The notes under the pieces: model-generated
The model's input: the letters and a program-made list of their open reading frames with translations, nothing else
Database searches by the model: none
Told to the model about the DNA's origin: nothing
Shown: positions 27,303-38,245 of the stretch, in pieces
Layout: the number at the start of each line of letters is the position of its first letter
Numbering within the stretch: position 1 is the stretch's first letter
Origin: Streptomyces sioyaensis
GTDB lineage: Bacteria > Actinomycetota > Actinomycetes > Streptomycetales > Streptomycetaceae
NCBI RefSeq assembly: GCF_004122735.1
Contig: NZ_SDIF01000025.1
Location: 1-64,000, forward strand
DNA: 64,000 nucleotides
Reading direction: 5' to 3'
Translations under genes and position numbers: made by a program

Positions 27303-28091
27303 GTGACGGCGGCAGGCAGCGGGGCGCTGGGGCGGATCACGTCGTTCCTCGCGGCGGCGGGGGCGACCCGGGCCGCCTACATGGCGCTGCGGAAGCGGCC
27401 GCCGGGCGGCGCCGTCCGGTGGGAGCGCACGAACCATGCGGGCCGGACGGTGCAGTTGCATGCCGGACTTGCGACGGCCACCGGTACCGCGCTCGCCGCC
27501 GCCGGTGCCCCGGGTCTGTCCGCCCGGACCCGGGCCGCCACCGCGCTGGCGGTGCTGGCCGCCGGGGGCTGCGGGGTCTACGACGACATGTGCGGGGCCG
27601 GCGACCCCCGCCGCGGATTCCGGGCACACCTCTCGGCGCTTCGGGACGGCGAGGTCACCAGCGGCGCCGTGAAGCTGTTCGGGATCGGTGCCGCCGGGCT
27701 CGCGGCGGGCGCGCTGCTGAAGCCACGCCCGGCCGACAAGCTGCTGGCGGGCGTGGTGATCGCGGGCTCGGCCCATCTGGTCAACCTCCTCGACGTCCGG
27801 CCGGGACGCGCGGCCGGCGCGGTCCTGGCCCTCGGGGCGCCCGGGCTGCTGCGCCGTGGACCGGCGGGCCCGCTGTCCGCCGCGCCGCTGGGGGCCGTGG
27901 CGGCCGTCGCCGCCGACGACCTGGGGGAGCGCACGATGCTCGGGGACGCCGGCGCGCATGCCCTGGGTGCCGCGCTCGGCCTCGCCGTCGTCACGGGCAA
28001 CGGCCGTCGTGGACTGGCCGCGCACGCCGCGGGGCTGATCGCCGTCGCGGCCGCGGGGGACCGCATCAGCCGCGCGGCCGCGGCGCTCTGA
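27303..28091 (+). CDS. Short MraY/WecA-like membrane protein
   Basis: The predicted protein has 262 residues, shorter than MraY or WecA (about 320-360). Features of the polyprenyl-phosphate phosphosugar transferase family remain recognisable: GVYDDMCGAGDPRRGFRAH (the Asp-Asp metal motif), LVNLLDVRPGRA (the Asn/Asp-rich loop) and LGDAGAHALGAALG (the C-terminal Gly-Asp motif). It is rich in hydrophobic Ala/Gly/Leu helices. The GTG at 27303 has GGGGAGAG upstream. It lies between an LCP gene and a glycosyltransferase, consistent with a cell-envelope polymer function. Whether it is catalytically competent is unclear, because the usual DGxDGL loop is replaced by DVRPGRAAG. Confidence 0.7.
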   Translation: MTAAGSGALGRITSFLAAAGATRAAYMALRKRPPGGAVRWERTNHAGRTVQLHAGLATATGTALAAAGAPGLSARTRAATALAVLAAGGCGVYDDMCGAGDPRRGFRAHLSALRDGEVTSGAVKLFGIGAAGLAAGALLKPRPADKLLAGVVIAGSAHLVNLLDVRPGRAAGAVLALGAPGLLRRGPAGPLSAAPLGAVAAVAADDLGERTMLGDAGAHALGAALGLAVVTGNGRRGLAAHAAGLIAVAAAGDRISRAAAAL

Positions 28092-28716
28092 GGCCCGCCC
28101 GGGACGGCCGCGGTGGCCGGCCGGGGCGGGAGGCCGCCCTTCCGGGGGACGGGTACCTACGGGATCGCCGTCCGTACGAGGCATCCGTGCGGGGCATCCG
28201 TGCGGGGCATCCGTACGGTGTATGTGACGCATGTCCGGAGTGGCCGCGATGTCGTGGGTGTGGAGGTGCGATGTCAGGGGCGTAGCGGTGTGCTCCGCGG
28301 CCCGTCTCCCGTACGCCCGGATCAGGACAACCTCCGGACGCGCCCCGGCCAACGGCGCACGCGCCCCTCGGGGTGGTGGCAGGCGCACTCCGGAGAGTGG
28401 GCACGGCCTACGGACCGTTAACACGCGCGGGCGGTTTGTCGCCCATGTGGGTGATCTGGTGGGCGCTGGGGTGAGACTTCCCACCGGAACGGCGGGCCGA
28501 CGGTGCCGAATTGACGCCGCCGGGCTGGCATCCTGGGCGCGTGCGCAACCCCGGGCGGACTCGCCGCGTCCGGCCCGTCCTCCGGGCGGGCGGACGGGCC
28601 GGCGATCGGTCGCGGGTCGCGCGCCGCAGCACCCGGCACCACCCACAGCACCCACCGCCATCGGACCCGGCCCGCCGGTACGGTCCGTCCCGCCCCGACC
28701 CAGGAGCCCCGTTCAC
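28092..28716. other. Intergenic region with 13-bp tandem repeat
   Basis: A 625-bp gap. GCATCCGTGCGGG occurs about three times in tandem (28181, 28194, 28207), with a varied last copy. A moderately less GC-rich area at about 28400-28470 may hold the promoter of the next gene. I find no supported small gene. Confidence 0.55.
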
Positions 28717-29880
28717 GTGATCAGCACCCCGACCTCGGCGCACGGGCTGTCGCCGCTGCGCACGGTCCAGGTGCTGGGGCACGGCAGCGCCGGCAGCGCC
28801 GCGCATGTCCGCTCGCTGGCCGAAGGGCTGGTCGCGCGCGGGGTGCGGGTGACCGTCTGTGCCACGCCGGAGGCCGAGCAGGCCTACGACTTCGCGGGTG
28901 CGGGCGCCCGCTTCGTGCACGTCCCGCCGCGGATGGACCCGGCGAGCGTGGCCCTGCTGCGCAGCGCCTGCTGGGACGCCGATCTCGTCCATGCGCACGG
29001 CCTGCGGGCCGGGATGCGGGCCTCGATGGCGTTGCGCGGGCTGCGCGGCCCCCGGGGCGGCGGGCGGGTCCCCCTGGTCATCACCTGGCACACCAAGGCA
29101 CACACCGAGGGCGCGCGGGCCGGGCTGGTGCATCTGATGGAGCGGCGGGTGGCGCGGGCCGCCGCCGTCGTCCTGGGCGCCTGCTCGGATCTGGTGGACC
29201 GGGCCCGCGAGCGGGGTGCGCGCGATGCCCGGCTGGCGCCGGTCGCCATTCCGGCGCCCCGGTCCGATGGTGCCCCGGCCGAGCCCGAGGACCAGGACCG
29301 GATGCGCCACAAGGAGCGGGCCGAGCTGGGCGCGGTGGACCGCCCGTTGCTGCTCGCGGTCGGCCGTCTCGACCCGAGCCAGGGCCATGACCTGCTGCTG
29401 GACGCGGCACACGCCTGGTGCTCGCTCGATCCGCAGCCGCTGGTCGCCATCGCGGGGGAGGGCGAGCAGCGGGCCGTGCTGCAGCGCCGGATCGACACCG
29501 AGCGGCTGCCCGTCCAGCTGCTCGGCCGCCGCGACGACGTCCCCGAACTCCTCGCCGCGGCGGACCTGGTGGTGCTGCCCAGCAGATGGGAGGCGCGCTC
29601 GCTGATCGCCCAGGAGGCGCTGCGCGCCGGGGTGCCGCTGGTCGCCACCGACACCGGCGGCACCCGCGAACTGGTCGGCCGGGCCGCGGAACTGGTCCCT
29701 TACGGGGATGCCGCCGCCCTGGCCCGTACGGTTCTCGGGCTGCTCGCCGACCCCGCACGGCGGGCGGCGCTCGCCGAGGCGGGCCGGGCCCAGGCGGCCG
29801 GCTGGCCCAGCGAGAACGACACCGTCGCCCAGGTCCTCAGCGTCTACGACGAGTTGGCCCAGCCGGTACAGCCGGTGTAG
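28717..29880 (+). CDS. GT4 family glycosyltransferase
   Basis: The product is 387 residues with a GT-B fold. The N-terminal acceptor domain includes VLGHGSAGSAAHVRSLAEGL. The C-terminal donor domain has LLLAVGRLDPSQGHDLLLDA, LVVLPSRWEARSLIAQEALRAGVPLVATDTGG; the E-x7-E motif is present. It is cytosolic or peripheral and likely transfers a sugar from a nucleotide donor to a lipid or glycan. The GTG at 28717 has AGGAG 10 nt upstream. Neighbouring LCP and MraY-like genes suggest a cell-wall glycopolymer pathway, but the donor is unknown. Confidence 0.88.
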   Translation: MISTPTSAHGLSPLRTVQVLGHGSAGSAAHVRSLAEGLVARGVRVTVCATPEAEQAYDFAGAGARFVHVPPRMDPASVALLRSACWDADLVHAHGLRAGMRASMALRGLRGPRGGGRVPLVITWHTKAHTEGARAGLVHLMERRVARAAAVVLGACSDLVDRARERGARDARLAPVAIPAPRSDGAPAEPEDQDRMRHKERAELGAVDRPLLLAVGRLDPSQGHDLLLDAAHAWCSLDPQPLVAIAGEGEQRAVLQRRIDTERLPVQLLGRRDDVPELLAAADLVVLPSRWEARSLIAQEALRAGVPLVATDTGGTRELVGRAAELVPYGDAAALARTVLGLLADPARRAALAEAGRAQAAGWPSENDTVAQVLSVYDELAQPVQPV

Positions 29881-29917
29881 CCAGGGCCGGCGCCCCTGGC
29901 CCGGAGCGACCGGCTCG

Positions 29918-31546
29918 TCACCCCTTGTCCGTATGCCGTCTGGCGCGCAGGGCCAGCCGCAGCCCCAGCACCGTCTGCGGATCGTCCAGGTCCGTGCCCA
30001 GCAGCTGGGCGATGCGGGCCAGCCGGTCGTACAGCGTCTGCCGGTTCACCTTCAGATCGCGGGCGGTCTCGGCCTTGCGGCCCGCGCTGGCCAGATAGGC
30101 CTCCAGCGTCGGCAGCAGCGGCTGGCGGGCGCCCCGGTCGTGCGCGAGCAGCGGCCCGATGGCGCGCTCCACGAAGTCGGTGAGGACGCCCTGCTCGCCG
30201 TGTTCGCGCATCCGCCACAGCAGCAGCTCGATGTCCAGCCGGCGCGCGTCGTACCAGGGCGCCGCCGGCAGGCCCTGGGCCGCGGCCGCCGCCTGGGCCG
30301 CGTGCCGCAGCCCGGGGCCCGCGGCCGCCCAGTCGCCCGGTGTGCCGACGACGATCACCGGGCGGTGCGCGGCCGGCCGGTCCAGGCCGGCGCGGACGAC
30401 CCCGGCGTGCAGCGCCTCGGCGATCCGGTCGGCGAGCACCGCACGGTCCTGGCCCGCGCGCAGCGCGACGAGCACCGGGACCCGGCTCTCCACGGGGCGT
30501 ACGCCGAGGAGCACCGGCACTCCGGGCGCGGCGAGTTCCTCGCGCAGGGCCTGGGCGAGCAGCGCCCAGCTGCCGGGGGAGGGGAGGCCGGCCGGCAGCC
30601 GCATCACCACCGGGAGGACGGGTTCCGTACCGGGGCGGAAGCCCAGCAGGCGGGCCTGGGCGGGCGCCTCGGCCGCGGTGATCCGGCCCTCCGCCAGATC
30701 GGCGAGGAAGTCGCCGCGGCCCCGGGCGGCGAGCACCTCCTCCTGACGGGACTGGAGCATGACGACGGCGAGGAGATCGGCGGCGCGCTCGGCGGCGATG
30801 CGGTGCACCGGAGCCAGCGGGGTGTTGACGGGCAGCAGGACGAGACGGGCACGGACCGCGTCGGGGCCGTGGCCGCCGCCGGGGACGTCGATGCGTACGC
30901 CGGTGTCGCGCAGCCCCTCCCAGGCCAGCAGCGGATCGGCGTCCGCGGGGCCGTCGTCGCCCTCCGGCCCGGCCGCGTACAGCGGGCTGCCGTCGGGGGC
31001 CTCCAGACAGAGCGGGTTGCCGGTGAAGCCGGCCAGCAGCCGCAGCACCTCCGGTGCGCCGCCGCCGCGCAGCAGCACATCGGTGCAGCGCCGCAGGACC
31101 TCGTCGGCGCGCCGCAGCATCGCATAGTGGCTGTTGATGATCTCGGTGTGGATCGCCTCGGTGACCGTGACGTACGGGACCTCACGGTGCAGCTGGATCA
31201 GCGGCAGTCCGCAGTCCCGTGCGGCGTCGACCAGGGCGGCGGGCAGCGAGGCGAACCGGGAACCCAGCTCCACGACGAGTGCGGCGATCTCGCGGTCCGC
31301 GAGCTTACGGATGAAGGCGCGCTGCTCGGAGGGCCGGGCACCCAGCCCCAGGCCGGTGGTCAGCAGCAGCTCGCCGCCCTTGAGCAGCGAGGCGATGTGC
31401 GGGACCTCGCCCGCATGCACCCAGCGCACCGCACGGTCCAGCCGGTCCCCGCCGGCCAGCACCTCCGGCAGGCCGCGGCGCAGCGCGGGCAGCTCCAGCG
31501 CCCTGCGCACCGTGATCTCGGTCTCCATCTTCGCTTCCGGCCCCAT
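29918..31546 (-). CDS. PucR family transcriptional regulator
   Basis: The product is 542 residues. It has an N-terminal purine-catabolism PucR-type sensory domain (HAGEVPHIASLLKGGELLLTTGLGL), a variable middle, and a C-terminal HTH (TLEAYLASAGRKAETARDLKVNRQTLYDRLARIAQLLG). Such regulators respond to metabolic ligands, often in purine or amino-acid catabolism; the target here is unknown. Two starts are possible: ATG 31546 (TACCGT 8 nt upstream, perhaps leaderless) and ATG 31528 (GGAAG upstream). It ends 37 bp from the convergent glycosyltransferase gene. Confidence 0.88.
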   Translation of the reverse strand: MGPEAKMETEITVRRALELPALRRGLPEVLAGGDRLDRAVRWVHAGEVPHIASLLKGGELLLTTGLGLGARPSEQRAFIRKLADREIAALVVELGSRFASLPAALVDAARDCGLPLIQLHREVPYVTVTEAIHTEIINSHYAMLRRADEVLRRCTDVLLRGGGAPEVLRLLAGFTGNPLCLEAPDGSPLYAAGPEGDDGPADADPLLAWEGLRDTGVRIDVPGGGHGPDAVRARLVLLPVNTPLAPVHRIAAERAADLLAVVMLQSRQEEVLAARGRGDFLADLAEGRITAAEAPAQARLLGFRPGTEPVLPVVMRLPAGLPSPGSWALLAQALREELAAPGVPVLLGVRPVESRVPVLVALRAGQDRAVLADRIAEALHAGVVRAGLDRPAAHRPVIVVGTPGDWAAAGPGLRHAAQAAAAAQGLPAAPWYDARRLDIELLLWRMREHGEQGVLTDFVERAIGPLLAHDRGARQPLLPTLEAYLASAGRKAETARDLKVNRQTLYDRLARIAQLLGTDLDDPQTVLGLRLALRARRHTDKG

Positions 31547-31718
31547 GGCCAGGAACGGTACCCGCAGTCCGCTATCCGGAGGCGCTCGGTCCGGATCGGC
31601 GCGGGGGTGTGGTGGCGGGTCGCGGTGTCCCGGCCCGGCCGCGGGCGACGCCGTGGCCGAGGCTGTCCTGCCACCGGGCTCGCCGCGGCCGAGCCCCTCC
31701 CGCCGCCGCCCCCGCCCC

Positions 31719-32780
31719 TCACGTCGACTCCCGCACCACCAGCCGTGCCTCGGTGATGATCGGCGCCGGCGCCGCCGGGTCCGGCCCCTCCGCCGGGTCC
31801 GCCTGCTGCCGGTCCAGCAGCCGCAGCAGCAACTGGGCCATCAGTCGCCCCATCTCCTCCACGTCCTGCCGCACTGTCGTCAGCGGCGGATCCGCCCAGG
31901 CCGCCGGCTCCAGATCGTCGAAGCCCACCACCGCCACCTCGTCCGGCACCCGCCGCCCGTGCGCCCGCAGCGTGCGCAGCGCCCCGTTCGCCATCAGATC
32001 GGAGCAGGCGAAGACGGCGTCCAGGTCCGGTGCGGCCCGAAGGAGTTCGGCCATCGCCCGCTCGCCGCCGTGCGCGGTGAACCCCCCGTCCGCGATCAGC
32101 CGTGGATCCGGCTCCGCCGGGCCCAGCGCGTCGCGGTAGCCGTCGAGACGGTCCACCGCCGAGGCCTGGTCCAGGGGTCCGGTGATCACCGCGATCCGGC
32201 GCCGGCCACGGCCGAGGAGATGGCGTACGGCCTGGCGGGCGCCGCCGCGGTTGTCGGTGTCGACGTACAGCGGCGGCGGTGTGCGGCCGGCGCCCGCCCA
32301 GTCGGGCCGGCCGCCGTAGACGGTGGGCAGTCCGGCGCGCTCGGCGAGGGCGGGCAGCGGGTCGTCGCGGTGCAGGGAGAACATCAGCGCCCCGTCGACG
32401 TGCCCGGCCGACAGCCAGCGGCCGATGCGGTCGTAGTCGGCGCGGCCCTCGACGAACATCAGCAGAAGCTGGGTGTCGGCACGGGCCAGCGCCCGGCTGA
32501 TGCCGCGGAGTTGGCGTCCGAAGAACGGATCGCTGAAGACCCGGCTCTCCGGCTCGGCGATGATCACGGCGACCGCTCCGGTGCGGCGGGTGACCAGCGA
32601 GCGGGCCGCGCTGTTCGGTACGTAGCCCAGCTCGGCCACCGCCCGGTGCACCCGCTCCTGGACCGCGGGCCGTACCCCGGCGCCGCCGTTGATCACGCGG
32701 GACGCCGTGGCGCGGGAGACCCCGGCGAGCGCCGCGACCGCCTCCAGCGTCGGTCGGGGGCCGTTCGGCTGAGACCTCAT
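31719..32780 (-). CDS. LacI family transcriptional repressor
   Basis: The product is 353 residues. The N-terminal HTH is TLEAVAALAGVSRATASRVINGGAGVRP, with the hinge at PNSAARSL. A periplasmic-binding-like sugar domain follows (VAVIIAEPESRVFSDPFF, then VDGALMFSLH and VAVVGFDDLEPAAWADPPLTTVRQD). The ATG at 32780 follows AAAGGAG. It is divergent from the GH64 glucanase, and a perfect LacI-type palindrome lies between them, so it probably represses that gene and itself until a beta-glucan breakdown product is present. Confidence 0.92.
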   Translation of the reverse strand: MRSQPNGPRPTLEAVAALAGVSRATASRVINGGAGVRPAVQERVHRAVAELGYVPNSAARSLVTRRTGAVAVIIAEPESRVFSDPFFGRQLRGISRALARADTQLLLMFVEGRADYDRIGRWLSAGHVDGALMFSLHRDDPLPALAERAGLPTVYGGRPDWAGAGRTPPPLYVDTDNRGGARQAVRHLLGRGRRRIAVITGPLDQASAVDRLDGYRDALGPAEPDPRLIADGGFTAHGGERAMAELLRAAPDLDAVFACSDLMANGALRTLRAHGRRVPDEVAVVGFDDLEPAAWADPPLTTVRQDVEEMGRLMAQLLLRLLDRQQADPAEGPDPAAPAPIITEARLVVREST

Positions 32781-32848
32781 CCAACTCCTTTTATCACGCG
32801 GTGACTTGACGAGTGGCGGTCGGGTCGGCAGGGTTCACTGCGCGGGAG

Positions 32849-32864
32849 GTGAGAGCGCTCTCAC
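32849..32864. promoter_or_regulatory. LacI-family operator
   Basis: GTGAGAGCGCTCTCAC is a perfect 16-bp palindrome centred on CG, matching the usual operator form of LacI/GalR regulators. It lies in the region between the LacI gene and the glucanase leader. Confidence 0.85.
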
Positions 32865-32998
32865 CCGGGCTCTCACGCGGGGCTCGCACGCTGCACCATG
32901 CCCGGCCGCCGAGTGGCGGGCACCGGCCACGGAACTCCCCCTGCGCTCCCGCCCCACGGAACTCCTCACCACCCCCACTGCACCGAGGAGAGAATGTC

Positions 32999-33034
32999 AT
33001 GAGCATGCATATCCGCCCAGGAGTGGTCTCATGA
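32999..33034 (+). CDS. Leader mini-ORF upstream of GH64 glucanase
   Basis: An 11-codon frame (MSMHIRPGVVS) starts at 32999, 8 nt after GAGGAG. Its TGA overlaps the glucanase ATG in ATGA. The glucanase also has its own AGGAG inside the mini-ORF (33019-33023). The arrangement suggests translational coupling; no sensing function is evident from the peptide. Confidence 0.45.
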   Translation: MSMHIRPGVVS

Positions 33035-34218
33035 TCACCCGTCGCCGTCTGCTCGGCGGGCTCACCGCCGGCGCCGCCGCCACCCTCGGCCTCGCCCGGG
33101 CCGGCCGGGCCCTCGGCGCCCCCGCCAGGACCGGCGCATCCGGCCGGTCCGCCCCGTCCGCCGCAAGCATCCCCCTGCACCTCGTCAACCGTTCCGGCGC
33201 CTTCGCCAACTCCTCGGTGTGGGTCTACCTCGTCGGCAACGACGGCACCCGGCAGGTGCATGTGACCCCGGACGGCGAACTCCGGCCCGTCGCCCTGGCC
33301 GACAACGGGCCGGACGGTTTCACCGACTACGCCATCCCGCTCGCCGCGAGCGGCACCACGACCCTCCGGCTCCCCCCGATGTCCGGCCGGATCTACACCG
33401 CGCTGGGCGGCAAGCTGAAGTTCAAGGCGGTCCAGGACGGCAACGGCAAGGCCGCCCTCGCCTACCCGGCGGGCTGGGTCTCCGGCGACCCCAACTACGG
33501 CGTCGTGCACGACTGCGCCGAGTTCACCTTCCACGCCGGCGGGATGTACTGCAACACCACCATGGTCGACATGTTCAGCGTCCCGCTCGCCATCACGCTC
33601 ACCGGCGCCCGGCAGCAGACCACCGGCACGCTCAAGGACGGCGGCCGCGCCGCGGTCTTCTCCGCGGTCCGACAGGCCGAGGGCTTCGAACGGCTGGTGA
33701 TCGACGACAAGCGCGTCATCGCCCCCGGACACGGCCTGGACAGCGGCCTGTTCGCCGGCGACCACCTCGCCCCGGCCATCGACGAGGCCTGGTCCGCCTA
33801 CGAGAACAAGGACCTGACCGTCACCACCGACGCCGGCACCTTCACCGGCCGGACCCGCGGCGGCACCCTCACCTTCACCGGCCCCCGCACGGTCTCCTTC
33901 GGCAAGCCGTCCACCCGCGACGTCCTGTTCTGCGACGGCACCCTGGCCGCCCCCAACGACGGGGTCCTCGGCCCGGTCGCCGCCGTCCTGGGCGCCGCCC
34001 TCAACCGCTCCACCCTCGCCGGACACGCGAGCCAGCCCACCACCGACCCGGCCGCCTTCTACCGGCAGCGGCTGACCAACCACTACGCCAAGGCCATGCA
34101 CGCCGCGACCCGCGACGGCAAGGCCTACGGCTTCGCCTTCGACGACGTCGCCGGCTTCGCCTCCTACATAGAGGACCCCGCCCCGACGGAGATCACCCTC
34201 ACCCTGACCCCCTTCTGA
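33031..34218 (+). CDS. Secreted GH64 beta-1,3-glucanase
   Basis: The product is 395 residues. It begins with a Tat signal, ITRRRLLGGLTAGAAATLGL, then mature sequence typical of glycoside hydrolase family 64 (SIPLHLVNRSGAFANSSVWVYLVGND, VVHDCAEFTFHAGGMYCNTTMVDMFSVPLAITLTG, YGFAFDDVAGFASYIEDPAPTEITLTLTPF). These enzymes release laminaripentaose from beta-1,3-glucans such as fungal wall. No carbohydrate-binding domain is added. It is divergent from a LacI repressor. The ATG at 33031 has AGGAG 7 nt upstream. Confidence 0.9.
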   Translation: MITRRRLLGGLTAGAAATLGLARAGRALGAPARTGASGRSAPSAASIPLHLVNRSGAFANSSVWVYLVGNDGTRQVHVTPDGELRPVALADNGPDGFTDYAIPLAASGTTTLRLPPMSGRIYTALGGKLKFKAVQDGNGKAALAYPAGWVSGDPNYGVVHDCAEFTFHAGGMYCNTTMVDMFSVPLAITLTGARQQTTGTLKDGGRAAVFSAVRQAEGFERLVIDDKRVIAPGHGLDSGLFAGDHLAPAIDEAWSAYENKDLTVTTDAGTFTGRTRGGTLTFTGPRTVSFGKPSTRDVLFCDGTLAAPNDGVLGPVAAVLGAALNRSTLAGHASQPTTDPAAFYRQRLTNHYAKAMHAATRDGKAYGFAFDDVAGFASYIEDPAPTEITLTLTPF

Positions 34219-34265
34219 CAAGGAGAGCGTGCCACCCGAAAACCGAGTGACACCACAGAACTCCG

Positions 34266-34301
34266 GGCGGTTAGCCCCGCCGAAGGGCGGGGCTAACCGC
34301 C
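34266..34301. terminator. Bidirectional terminator hairpin
   Basis: A perfect 16-bp stem (34266-34281 with 34286-34301) with loop GAAG lies at the end of the glucanase transcript and covers the stop codon of the convergent GH15 gene. There is no T tract on either side. Confidence 0.75.
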
Positions 34302-36098
34302 GTACGCCCCGCTCGCCGTCAGCCGCAGCGCCGTGTCGATCAGCGGGACATGGCTGAACGCCTGCGGGAAGTTGCCCACCTGCCGCTTGGCCTTGGGGTC
34401 CCACTCCTCCGCCAGCAGGCCCAGGTCGTTGCGGAGCGAGAGCAGCTTCTCGAAGAGCTTGCGGGCCTCGTCCACCCGGCCGATCATCGCGAGGTCGTCG
34501 GCGAGCCAGAACGAGCACGCGAGGAAGGCGCCTTCCTCTCCCTCCAGGCCGTCCACCCCGAGATCGTCCGCACCGGACGTCGGGTAGCGCAGCACGAAGC
34601 CGTCCTCGGTGGACAGCTCCCGCTGGATCGCCTCGATGGTGCCGATGACGCGCTTGTCGTCCGGCGGCAGAAAGCCCATCTGCGGGATCAGCAGCAGCGA
34701 GGCGTCCAGCTCCTGCGAGCCGTAGGACTGGGTGAAGGTGTTGCGTTCCTTGTCGTAGCCCTTCTCGCAGACGTCCCGGTGGATGGTCTCGCGCAGGTCC
34801 TTCCAGCGCTCCAGCGGTCCGTCGACGTCCCCGGACTCGATCAGCTTGACCGTACGGTCGACCGCGACCCAGGTCATGACCTTGGAGTGCACGAAGTGCC
34901 GGCGCGGGCCGCGGACCTCCCAGATGCCCTCGTCCGGCTCGTCCCAGTGCTTCTCCACCCACTGGATCAGCTTGAGCTGGAGCAGCGAGGCGTAGTCGTT
35001 GCGGGCCAGGCCCGTCATGTGCGCCAGGTGCAGCGCCTCGGTGACCTCGCCGTAGACATCGAGCTGGAGCTGTCCGGCGGCGCCGTTGCCGACCCGCACC
35101 GGACGGGAATTCTCGTACCCCGGAAGCCAGTGCAGCTCGTTCTCGCCCAACTCCCGCTCACCGGCGATGCCGTACATGATCTGCAGGTTCTCCGGATCGC
35201 CGGCCACCGCCCGCAGCAGCCACTCCCGCCAGGCCCGCGCCTCTTCGCGGTAGCCGGTGCGCAGCAGGGAGGACAGGGTGATCGCCGCGTCCCGCAGCCA
35301 GGTGAAGCGGTAGTCCCAGTTGCGCACGCCGCCCACGCACTCCGGCAGCGAGGTCGTCGGCGCCGCCACGATCCCGCCGGTCGGCGCGTACGTCAGCGCC
35401 TTGAGCGTGATCAGCGAGCGCACCACCGCATCCCGGTAAGGACCGTGATACGTACAGTGCTCGACCCACTCGCGCCAGAACTCCTCGGTGGCCTCCAGCG
35501 ACCCCTCCGGGTCCGCCACGGCCGGCGGCTCCTTGTGCGAGGGCTCCCAGCTGATCGTGAACGCGATCCGCTCACCGGGCGCGACGGTGAAGTCGGAGAA
35601 CGTGGTCAGGTCCTTGCCGTAGGTCTCCGCCGCGGTGTCCAGCCACACCGAATCGGGGCCCGCGACCGCGACGGTACGGCTGTCCACCTTGTGCACCCAC
35701 GGCACGACCCAGCCGTAGGAGAAGCGCATCCGCAGTTCGGAGCGCATCGGGACGCGGCCGCTGACCCCCTCCACGATGCGGATCAGCTGCGGAGCGCCAT
35801 CGCGCGGCGGCATGAAGTCGATCACCCGGACCGTGCCGCGCGGGGTGTCCCACTCCGATTCCAGGACCAGCGAATCGCCCCGGTAGCGCCGGCGGTCGGC
35901 GGGCGCCGGCCGACCGCCGGGCCCGTTGACCGGGCCCATCCGCCAGAAACCGTGCTCCTCCGTACCCAGCAGCCCGGCAAAGACCGCCGGCGAGTCGAAG
36001 CGGGGCAGGCACAGCCAGTCCACCGTGCCGTCCCGGCACACTAGAGCGGCGGTTTGCATATCGCCGATAAGTGCGTAGTCCTCGATGCGCCCGGCCAC
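34293..36098 (-). CDS. GH15 family glycoside hydrolase (glucoamylase/trehalase-like)
   Basis: The product is 601 residues, cytosolic (no signal). The N-terminus RIEDYALIGDMQTAALVCRDGTVDWLCLPRFDSPAVFAGLLG matches actinobacterial GH15 enzymes, several of which are trehalases. The (alpha/alpha)6 catalytic region contains GVRNWDYRFTWLRDAA, WLPGYENSRPVRVGN, and LLAEEWDPKAKRQVGNFPQAFSH, with the general acid and base expected in these segments. The GTG at 36098 has GGGAGA upstream. The substrate (trehalose or other alpha-glucoside) cannot be settled from sequence. The much longer open frame upstream is antisense to pyrG and is not part of this gene. Confidence 0.9.
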   Translation of the reverse strand: MAGRIEDYALIGDMQTAALVCRDGTVDWLCLPRFDSPAVFAGLLGTEEHGFWRMGPVNGPGGRPAPADRRRYRGDSLVLESEWDTPRGTVRVIDFMPPRDGAPQLIRIVEGVSGRVPMRSELRMRFSYGWVVPWVHKVDSRTVAVAGPDSVWLDTAAETYGKDLTTFSDFTVAPGERIAFTISWEPSHKEPPAVADPEGSLEATEEFWREWVEHCTYHGPYRDAVVRSLITLKALTYAPTGGIVAAPTTSLPECVGGVRNWDYRFTWLRDAAITLSSLLRTGYREEARAWREWLLRAVAGDPENLQIMYGIAGERELGENELHWLPGYENSRPVRVGNGAAGQLQLDVYGEVTEALHLAHMTGLARNDYASLLQLKLIQWVEKHWDEPDEGIWEVRGPRRHFVHSKVMTWVAVDRTVKLIESGDVDGPLERWKDLRETIHRDVCEKGYDKERNTFTQSYGSQELDASLLLIPQMGFLPPDDKRVIGTIEAIQRELSTEDGFVLRYPTSGADDLGVDGLEGEEGAFLACSFWLADDLAMIGRVDEARKLFEKLLSLRNDLGLLAEEWDPKAKRQVGNFPQAFSHVPLIDTALRLTASGAYGG

Positions 36099-36560
36099 GT
36101 GCGTCTCCCGTCGAACTGGAGTCACGCCCCCCATGGGACGTTGTGATTGTCCGTCCTGCCCATGAAACGTCGCCGAGCAGCGGGACCGGAAATCGGGCTG
36201 GGGCACCGCCCAGCGGTAGCTGGGGGAGGGTGGTGCCTTCCCGGACGGCTCGTAGCGAGTGTCCGAGCAGGATACGACGCACCCCGGTGCTCCGCGCGAC
36301 CCTCGCGACGAGAGAAGTGGTCCGAACGGGTGGCCTCCGTCACGTGCCGGAGGCAGCACGGCCGCCCGCGCGGGGTTTCCGCCTCCGGCCGGGCACGACC
36401 ATGCCCGGTCGCTGATAGCCTGGTACCCCGTGGACCGGTGGGACGCCCAGGACGTCACGGCAGTGGTGAAGGCACCCCCGAACCGCAGCGAGGGCACCCC
36501 TGAAACCCCAGGCCGGCGCCGCCTCGCACCTCTCCACCTCGCGACCACGGGAGCCCCCTC
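36099..36560. other. Intergenic region between GH15 gene and pyrG
   Basis: A 462-bp divergent region. It contains a palindromic repeat at 36200-36237 and the pyrG leader. CTGATAGCCTGG near 36411-36422 includes a possible -10 box for pyrG. No protein-coding gene is supported. Confidence 0.55.
36200..36237. repeat. Dispersed palindromic repeat, copy B
   Basis: Outer arms GGCACC and GGTGCC (36202-36207, 36232-36237) flank an inner CCCAGC-GGTA-GCTGGG hairpin. GGGGCACCxCCCAGC and GCTGGGGGA are shared with copy C at 46727. Confidence 0.75.
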
Positions 36561-38222
<1,662 letters not shown>

Positions 38223-38245
38223 CCGCGCGCCGACGGATACGGTTG

